DNA of 64,000 nucleotides, from the NCBI GenBank assembly GCA_951213105.1, contig OX578138.1, forward strand, positions 96,253,114-96,317,113, in the 5' to 3' direction. The translations under genes were made by a program, and so were the position numbers. The first letter of the stretch is position 1; each line of letters begins with the position of its first letter. Positions 57,011 to 64,000 of the stretch are shown one piece after another. This DNA is from Amaurobius ferox (taxonomy: Eukaryota; Arthropoda; Arachnida; Araneae; Amaurobiidae). The notes under the pieces are model-generated. The model saw nothing but the letters and a program-made list of their open reading frames with translations. It was not told the DNA's origin and did not search any database.

Positions 57011-58125
57011 TATATACGTAGATTACACCAGATACGAGTACTACTGGTCCAGGCTTAACTAATCCCATCACCTGAAAAAGTCCCTGTAAAACTTATTGTG
57101 TTAAATGGAAACATTTTGATCACAAGTGTAAGATATATAGGGATTTAAGGAAAGTTAGGAAGCACTTAGATAACTTCGGAATGAATGAACAATCGAAGAA
57201 ATGTGAGCTCCCTTAGCGGATAATTGAATAAGTTAAGAACACTAACTCGGCAATATAGAGAGACATAATGAAATTCAATTACAAAGTTGTAAGCATTGTC
57301 TACTGTATGGGAATCTATTCAAAAGCAGTTACAGAAGTCATTTATTTGACACATTATGGTTATTGGTGAATAAATGCTTTCATATTCAGGATATGAAGGT
57401 TTTACTGTGATGGCATTACTAATGTATCATTTCATTTTCAAGAATGATGCAATAAACAACACTTTCAAGCACAAAAATCTAGGAGAGAGCCCTTTCAAAA
57501 TGCCCTTCGTAAAAAATACTACATATTTTAATTTGAGAAAGGTTACTAGCTCGTATTTTGAGAAGCATTGCTGGTGTCACCGTGTTACAACATATAGCAA
57601 CCAATGAAGTATGGCATGTATATGACCTTCCATATACACGTTTTGCGTGTCTCAGATGTCGATTCCTACTAATTAGACAATATTCTACAATTTTGTAACT
57701 GACATGTGTTTTCTATCTCGCTTTGTTGCAGAATTCATGTTTCTAACTTCTTCAATTTTCCGCTAACGGCGTTGCAGTTATTTTTATTCGATGTATCATG
57801 TGACTTTACTATAGGCAGTCCTAATATATTTAGATACCCTTCATTTCAAAATTAGTTGATTGATTTTCTATGATTTTTATAAGAATATTTTAAATGATAT
57901 TCATACAAAAATCAATGAAAGCAATTACAACCATTAAAATATTACTACTAAATTTCCAGACTTGTAAATCACATTCCATAAACCTTTAGTTAAGAAGGAA
58001 GTAAAACTTATTGCTTGACTAACTGCCTTAGGCTTGCACAGCTTTATAACACTTGTCGTAATGTTTGTATTTACTTTTTCTTGCGATGATAAATGCTCGG
58101 TGCGCAAAAGGCTTAGGTAATGTAA
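57011..58125. other. No gene recognised
   Basis: A 77-codon frame at 57374-57607 has no recognised motif. No element ends or RNA genes are seen. Confidence 0.4.
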
Positions 58126-58129
58126 TTTA

Positions 58130-58300
58130 TACCCCTGAAAATGTAATATTAAAGTTTAAATGGCTTTAATTGTCTTAAGCAGAGTTTTAAATAAAGCAGA
58201 CGTGCAGCCACAAAAAAATGTATTTATAATGTTCAAATATTTTACATTTCATTTTGTTGAATCGAAATGTGTAATTGCCTTAAACTTAACCGTTTACACG
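58130..58300 (+). repeat. ~170-bp direct repeat, left copy
   Basis: CCCCTGAAAATGTAATATTA, TTTAAATGGCTTTAATTGTC, GACGTGCAGCCACAAA, GTATTTATAATGTTCAAATA. It matches 62880-63035 in the same orientation, 4.7 kb away, and the pair brackets the Penelope-like and piggyBac relics. Confidence 0.8.
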
Positions 58301-58662
58301 CCGAATTCAATTCAGATTCAATTTTTACTATTTTTTTTTGTATTTTCTATTCCATTACCATCTAGTTAGATGACATATATCGCTATTGTAAGGGAAAAAA
58401 ATTCTAGATACTTTGTTCTCATGTTCCCAATTGGGAACATTGGGTCATATCAGGTATTATCAAAAATACTTAGACTACTATTGTAAAAGCATTTATAGTG
58501 AACCAATCAACGTAGCTTTGAGATAAAAGGAATCTAGATTTTAATACAATGGACATAAACAAATTTTTGGACAATATAAATTTTTTAGCAATGAATTAAA
58601 AATTTAATTAGAAATAAATAAATCATTTGGCATCACGTCTGATGTTATAATAGCTCGGTTTT

Positions 58663-59395
58663 CCGTAAACTTTCTTTTACTAATTCTTGTATTCCTGCTA
58701 ATTCTTACCATCCTCTTTCCTCTAAAAAAACTTCTTTTTATGCTTATTTTAATCGCGCTTTTAATGTTTGTTCGTCTATCTCTGCTTTAAGTGATGAAAT
58801 TGAATTTATTTTCGGCCTTGGCCATGAGGCTGCCTACTCCTTTGAGTTTATTTATAAGGTATACTCCCAAGTTCGCCGTAAATATACCCTTTTTGATACT
58901 AAACTTATTGCCTTAAAAGATCGTTTGACTTATAGGTCTAGTTTTCCATACAATCCTCGGATTTTCCGTCCCTTTATCCATTTTTGTTCTGAGTTTGGTT
59001 TCAGACCTGCACATTCTAATATTTCTTCTTTATTTAACCGTATTCGGCCTGATAAACTGGGTGATAAGGATGACTTTAAAAGCTTTGCTGGGGTGTATGT
59101 TGTTCTCCTGTTGTCCACCGATGGTAATTTTACATTTTATATTGGAAGTACTAAACGCACCGTTGGCATCCGTTGAGCAGAACATGCTCGGGATGTCAGA
59201 GATAGTAAACTTTCTACGGCTCTTGCTCAATTTGTTGTTAAAGATAATTTTCAGCCTCTTTTTACTTTCCTTATATACATAATGTATAAGGAAAGTATTG
59301 TGACGGGGTCGAAAATTCGAATTCGAGTTTTCGACGGGAGAGCACGTTTCAAGCAGCCCTGATCACGAATCAAACATTTTTGAAGTGATGTCTGT

Positions 59396-59456
<61 letters not shown>

Positions 59457-60422
59457 TATGTGTGTGTGTGTGTGTGAAAGTATGTGTGTGTGTGTGTGTG
59501 TATGTGTGTGTGTATGTGTGTGTCAGTGAGCCTGTGGAGACGATAACTGACGAACGAATGGACCGATTCGAACCAAATTTGGTACAAAATTTACAATCCG
59601 TAAACACTGGAAGTCTATTGTTTTTATACGCAATCGAATGTTCAGAATCGCCCTAAATTTTCGAATAAAATTTAAAAAAAATCGTCAAAAAATCAAAACC
59701 ACTAATAAAGTTACGCAAATAGACATTTCTTATGTAATTTTTCATTGGAAAACGATTGGCATAAATTTTAGAACGCTAACACAAACCGTTCTCGAGATAT
59801 TGCACATTTTTCAAAAAAAATATCAAAAAGTCATATAAAATAAGAAAGAAATATTTCCTATTGAGGAACAAGTTGACTTTTCATATATAGTACCATACGA
59901 TAAATTGGGTGACATCATTCTCGTGGATTTAGCTCGTTCCATTCATGGAAAAAGATACTTTGAGCAATACTTTTGTATTTGAACGCCAATAGTCATTTGT
60001 CTGCTGTAAGAATAACTTATTTCTCCATCCATAACGCTTGGCGAGATTTTGGCGACGAATTTGGCGGAATGTCGCCAACTTGGCGACTTTTTGAAATGTT
60101 GCCAAATTAACGAAAATCACGCCAAATGGATAAAAATGACGCTAAATCAATGAAAATGACGACTAATTGTCGAAAATGCAATATCTGGGAAAGAATATTA
60201 GTATCTACTATAAGAAAAACCTATTTTTTTACTGTAAAAGTAGTAAATTCATTACATTATATAAGGAAAGTCATGTGTTGCCCACATCAGATTTTTAAAA
60301 ATATTTTCCTTTTGATGCGTTGTAATAACCCTCGTGATATTCTCCTTTTTGAATCCCTTTTTATTTATATTTACCGTGAATCCGTTTGTAATTTTGATCC
60401 TGTTATGAATTTGAGTTACGCT
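58663..60422 (+). pseudogene. Penelope-like ORF, C-terminal linker and GIY-YIG endonuclease, broken
   Basis: The frame starts upstream of any Met: RKLSFTNSCIPANSYHPLSS, KKTSFYAYFNRAFNVCSS. This kind of xSxHPLxxKxxxFxxxxxR text lies between RT and endonuclease in Penelope-like proteins. GIY-YIG follows at ~59080-59170: FAGVYVVLLL (GIY position) and FYIGSTKRTVGIR (YIG position with conserved Arg). A TGA at 59173-59175 interrupts before AEHARDVRDSKLSTALAQFV. After DNFQPLF the family A element is inserted. The frame resumes KNIFLLMRCNNPRDILLFES and ends MNLSYA at 60422. Excising A with one A5/T5 duplication restores the frame order QPLF-KNIF. The enzyme normally nicks target DNA for retrotransposition; this copy is dead. 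Confidence 0.8.
59264..60291 (+). mobile_element. Family A element, copy 5 (reference copy, 1028 bp)
   Basis: Left hairpin ACTTTCCTTATATACATAAT...AAGGAAAGT; GAAAATTCGAATTCGAGTTT; (TG)n at 59398-59524 with GAAAGTATG interruptions; CGATAACTGACGAACGAATG then GACCGATTCGAACCAAATTT. A core rich in TTGGCGA (60040-60110) follows, then TCATGTGTTGCCCACATCAGA. The boundaries are fixed by the interrupted Penelope frame: T5 lies on the left and T5 on the right. There is no coding capacity; frames reading Thr-His or Cys-Val repeats are the microsatellite. Confidence 0.9.
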
Positions 60423-60720
60423 TAGCGACTCATTCTCGACTCCATGCAATTCAAGTCGTTGCAAAGTTATCTTTGACGTCTTCATCTTTGGGATTATGCT
60501 TGATTGCCACCCCCCCCCCCCTTTTTTCGATTTCTGTAATTAAATTGTAATTTAATATGCTGTTCTTTTGTTGTTGAAATTTTTGAAACTCTAAAAAAAT
60601 TGTTTTATAGTTTACGGTTTATCCTTGTCTAAACGTGGATCCTTTTGTAAATTGTATTTATGGAAATTTGGTCGCTATATCTGATCTATATATGAACGAT
60701 TCAAATTTTATTTCCGTGTA

Positions 60721-60762
60721 GCCACTGATGAAGAGCGTACTTATGCTCGAAAGCGCTCTGGC
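60721..60762 (+). ncRNA. Hammerhead-ribozyme-like motif at Penelope 3' end
   Basis: Stem I GCCA (60721-60724) pairs with UGGC (60759-60762). The core is CUGAUGA (60725-60731). After one extra A, stem II GAGC (60733-60736) pairs with GCUC (60745-60748). GAA follows, then stem III AGC/GCU (60752-60757), palindromic with no loop, and site CUC at 60756-60758. Penelope-like elements are known to carry minimal hammerheads, some working as dimers because of short stem III. Self-cleavage is not shown here. Confidence 0.6.
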
Positions 60763-61007
60763 CCCTTTTTTTAAACTTTTGTACGTCTTATAGGAAGTAA
60801 AACAAAGACCTTCTGTTGCGGATGTGTGCTTAATTTTTGCTATTAATTAGAAATGTTATCATGAAATCCTGAAACAACTTTTCACTATCTACTAAATTTC
60901 AAAATATTTTTCACAAAACTGCACATTGAATAAAACAAATGATTGTTCTAATAATATAAAACACTTACGTATATCGAATTATTGAAGTCCGTGGTACTTT
61001 GGAAAAC

Positions 61008-62774
61008 AGCCCATATGCATTTTCTTCAAACACTCTTTGCACTCCAACCTGTCATTTTTTTACACACTGCACACCTACCTTGATCAGACTGAGCTAGGTA
61101 ATGGCCGTCTGCCTTTCGCTGAGATAAAGACACATGAACTCGAGGACCTGACCTATTGTCAACTCTAGGCTTCTACTTGACAAGTGCTGTGGTTACTAGT
61201 CTCCTATAGTCAAGATGTTATAAATGGTTGTTAGGAAACAGTTCCTTCTGGACAATTCAGCCTGCTACAACAGCCATATTTAGCGCATTGGTGAACAAGT
61301 TGCACCACCATTTTTTACAATGTAGTCGAGGCCGGTAGCTTGAGAATAACTTATCAAAAATATCTACATCCCCCATTCCACTATTGTACTGCCTGGCAAT
61401 ATTCGGTTGGGATATGTTTACTTTCTTGCCATGTTTGCGCGAATATCGTTTTGCACTTCGTATTGGTTCATGTGTTTCGTGGTTTGATGCCAATGGGACA
61501 ACTGAATTGTCCAACCACCTACAAACGTAAATGTCTCCACCACATTTATGCTCAAACCTTCCTCATTTTCCTTTTTTCATTTCTTTTGCAAACGTCAATG
61601 GGCATCCCCCTACTCTTCCTTCACGTTCCTGTTGCTTTAAAATGTTTCTCAGTCAGTTGTTTCAAGAGGTTGTGTGAGGTGAAAAAGTTATCAAAATAAA
61701 CCTCAACCTGACAAGGTTTTGGCACAATAAATAACAGATCTTTTGCGACTCTTGAACTTAAAGGTTCATTTTCATTATTTGACTCTGGCTTCTTACCTGC
61801 ATAAGTGTCACTCGCATAAGGAAACCCATTGCTTGAGCATAACATCCACATTTTGTATCCGAAACGGATAGGTTTACCTCTGATGAACATTTTGCACGAA
61901 TGGTGCCCATAATAGGGCACCATATTCTCGTCAATACTCAAAACATCATGACAAATTCCAAACTGCTGGAAATTTTAATTTAGTTCTTGATGAAATGACG
62001 AAATCTTACCAAGTTTATCATTTTTTTTTCAGTTTAGAGTTGTCCATAATGTGAAAATATTTTTTCAGTTCCCTGAATCTAGATCGAGACATGACAGTTG
62101 GTACAATTGGTACAGTTACATGTTCTGCCGAACTCCAATGCATATCTTCACAAGGAACTGCATTGTACCCACTTAGTAAGAGCAAACCAAAAAACTGGGA
62201 AATATCTTCCCAAGATACTGTTTGTTCCCTTTTGACAAGCATAAATTGAAGTCATTTTAGCTAAATATTCTAAGTATTTTTGAGGTAAGAACTTAAAAAA
62301 ATATATCAATTGGTTCTGCAGCTTTTAACTCTGGATACGTATTAGCTAATTTTTGTACTTCTTCGCTTGGAATTTTGTATTTAAATTTATTTTGTTCACT
62401 CCATACCTTATTATTTTTATGGTTTTCATGCCTCCGTTCTTTACGAGATGGTTCGCCTTTTGATTTTTTAGTTTCTTGAGTAAGTTTCTTGCAGATTGCC
62501 CACTCTGAGAAAGGTCGTCTTTAGTAGAAGCATGAGAAAAACGTGATCGCAGGCAAACACTTACTTCACCACATACGTCAGATGGGATCACCTTGCCCAA
62601 TTGGTTTTCATTGATGTCCTCTTCATCTGTAATTCTATCATCTTCTGTTGGTGGGAGTTGACATAACTGTAAAACATCCTCCTCGTTTTCTGATAATGAA
62701 GCAATATTCTCAACAGGGAGAGTCCACAAGTAATCCAACGCCTCCTCAACTATTCTAAAAAAACTTTCCATCAT
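61008..62774 (-). pseudogene. piggyBac-type transposase (PGBD-like), frameshifted
   Basis: The N-terminal acidic region is 62346-62774 (MMESFFRIVEEALDYLWTLP..., Glu/Asp-rich). Next is WEDISQFFGLLLLSGYNAVP and MSRSRFRELKKYFHIMD (62018-62242). The catalytic core follows: MSIDENMVPYYGHHSCKMFI with the first Asp, RGKPIRFGYKMW, VEVYFDNFFTS with the second Asp (61621-61941), then a shift near 61621, then SGMGDVDIFDKLFSSYRP with the third Asp and KWWCNLFTNALNMAVV (61257-61514). A C-terminal Cys-rich stretch at ~61010-61100 (GRCAVCKKM, then in another frame CKECLKKMHMGCF) matches the family's cysteine-rich domain. All three catalytic Asp residues remain, but at least four frame breaks exist. No TTAA-flanked inverted ends were found. 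It cuts and pastes DNA at TTAA in active relatives. Confidence 0.9.
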
Positions 62775-62801
62775 TTTTCGGATCGAAAGAAAAGCAAAAC
62801 C

Positions 62802-62868
62802 TTATTATTAAAAGATCGTTATAATTATTATTAAAAGATCGTTATAATTATTATTAAAAGATCGTGCC
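62802..62868. repeat. 24-bp tandem repeat, about three units
   Basis: TTATTATTAAAAGATCGTTA (plus TAAT/TAAT linker) occurs three times just upstream of the piggyBac reading frame. Confidence 0.9.
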
Positions 62869-62879
62869 CCTGAAAATTT

Positions 62880-63035
62880 GCCCCTGAAAATGTAATAATA
62901 CAGTTTAAATGGCTTTAATTGTCTTTCATAATTTTAAATAACCAGACGTGCAGCCACAAATAAATGTATTTATAATATTCAAATATTTTACATTTCATTC
63001 TGTTGAACTGAAATGTGTAATTGTCTTAAACTTAA
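62880..63035 (+). repeat. ~170-bp direct repeat, right copy
   Basis: Counterpart of 58130-58300, same orientation, with scattered substitutions. The first 14 bases (CCCCTGAAAAT..) are themselves duplicated at 62866 and 62880. Confidence 0.8.
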
Positions 63036-64000
63036 GAAATAAATGTAAATCAAATAAAGTGCTGGTTATGATTTTTTGTTTTTTTTCGATCTCAAACAAA
63101 ACTTTAAAGTTCTTTTACAATTTGACATCCTGTCGTAGTTTTCTTATAAAATATCTCATTCTTAGCCCGAAAATGGGTTTTTCCTGTCAAACGCAGTGAA
63201 AAAACATTTTTAATATTTATGTTCGGGTTAAAGAATATTTTAGCAATTCGTTTCAAACTGAATGCGCTTTAAAGTAAGATATATAATATTTATTAAATAA
63301 AACCTACGGGTGTTATTTTTTATATTTATGACGACGATAGACTGTTGTATATCAGACGATTTTAGGTTTTACTTGCATTCAAGATTGCTGTAATATATTT
63401 AAGGAAAAACACGAATTTATTTTTCATATATTTGGTCATATTTCTAAATTTAAATTGCCCTTCCATATGTAAGGCGATATTGTGATTTATACATATTGTG
63501 TATAATTTTAAATATGTGAAGCTATGGATGTATTATCGGCTGTTAACTTGAACTTCAAAATGTAATTCGTAAAGATCCTTGATTCCGTAATGTATGAGAC
63601 CCAGATCTTATTTACAGGCAATTTCAAACAACTGAACATGGTACTAATATTCAAAATTTATGGCCATGTGATAAGATCGTCAATGCTTTGGGGAAGCAGC
63701 TAAATTGTATGTGGAAACATTTAGAGATGTAAAAAAGTGGGTGGACGCATAATTTAAATCTATGTAAGAGGTCTGGATTCAACACAATTGCAAAGTAGTA
63801 ACATTCCTGTAGCGCAGCTGCAAATTATTATAGTGCATAACACCACTGCAAATCAAATGAATCTGTAACATCACTGCAAATCACAGAAACGTAAACTGTT
63901 TTTAAGTAAAGAATATTTAACCGCAGTGAGAAATGTATGGAACTGATAAAGGACTCGAATCCCTTTCTATGTATATAGATAAAAGGCAAAGCCCTCACTG
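63036..64000. other. No gene recognised
   Basis: AT-rich. Short AACACCACTGCAAATCA-like words repeat at 63780-63890 (three to four times), too degenerate to call an array with confidence. Confidence 0.4.

Larger units (their letters stand above)
58655..60790 (+). mobile_element. Penelope-like element, 5'-truncated, interrupted by family A
   Basis: It holds the C-terminal coding part with a GIY-YIG endonuclease (58655-59263 and 60292-60422), the nested A element (59264-60291), a 3' untranslated region and a hammerhead-like motif at 60721-60762. The RT domain is missing. The 5' edge near 58655 has no clear terminal repeat. Confidence 0.75.

Noticed and set aside
57374..57607. 77-codon plus-strand frame
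   Set aside because: No recognisable domain and no flanking gene signals. Similar lengths occur by chance throughout the window.
59251..59656. Frames of 74-118 codons with Thr-His or Cys-Val repeats
   Set aside because: Translations of the (TG)n/(CA)n tract inside family A, also seen at 41431-41700.

Overview
What it is. The window is AT-rich eukaryotic DNA with no intact host gene, no CRISPR array, no operon and no bacterial signal. It is dense in transposon relics, microsatellites and short tandem arrays. An arthropod, most likely an arachnid (spider), is the best guess. The transposase fragments at about 28.0 and 50.5 kb are of the HTH (DUF4817-like) mariner kind that I associate with spider genomes. 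The 5S-like sequence is also animal in type. This assignment is inference; no search was run.

Layout. 0-10 kb: mostly unassignable AT-rich DNA with small tandem arrays, two tRNA-like SINE relics and a GC-rich LTR-like/promoter-like block (6.79-8.36 kb) followed by an AT-rich leader. 10-22 kb: repeated copies of non-coding families that I call A, B and C, which end in a terminal hairpin, plus a 161-bp satellite (18.35-19.47 kb). 23-29 kb: a 1.2-kb palindrome made of two opposed reverse-transcriptase tails, an internally deleted mariner and a degenerate Tc1-like element. 30-39 kb: family B copies, a 5S-rRNA-headed SINE, a Penelope-like inverted repeat with hammerhead-like motifs, and a broken reverse transcriptase. 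39-50 kb: an inverted pair of family A inside a degenerate ~155-bp array, a 0.7-kb diverged direct duplication, family D repeats, and a B copy interrupted by a 5S-headed SINE. 50-54 kb: a mariner with long inverted ends, a nearly perfect 311-bp inverted repeat around another reverse-transcriptase tail, and a 20-bp minisatellite. 54-64 kb: a long B copy with a tRNA-headed SINE, a Penelope-like element (GIY-YIG domain, hammerhead-like 3' end) interrupted by an A element, and a frameshifted piggyBac transposase.

How the parts relate. Families A, B and C share a plan: a 5' hairpin or palindrome, a subterminal ACTTTCC-type arm, in B and C core tandem repeats, a (GACA)n or (CA)n microsatellite, and a 3' terminal hairpin repeating the subterminal arm. 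This matches the architecture described for DINE-1/HINE/mini-me/pearl elements (non-autonomous Helitron/Helentron relatives). The SINEs occur as one body with two heads: a tRNA-like head with A and B boxes, or a complete 5S-rRNA-like unit placed in front of a tRNA module that has lost its B box. Target-site duplications and nested insertions give a partial order of events. The movers of A, B, C, D and the SINEs are not in this window.
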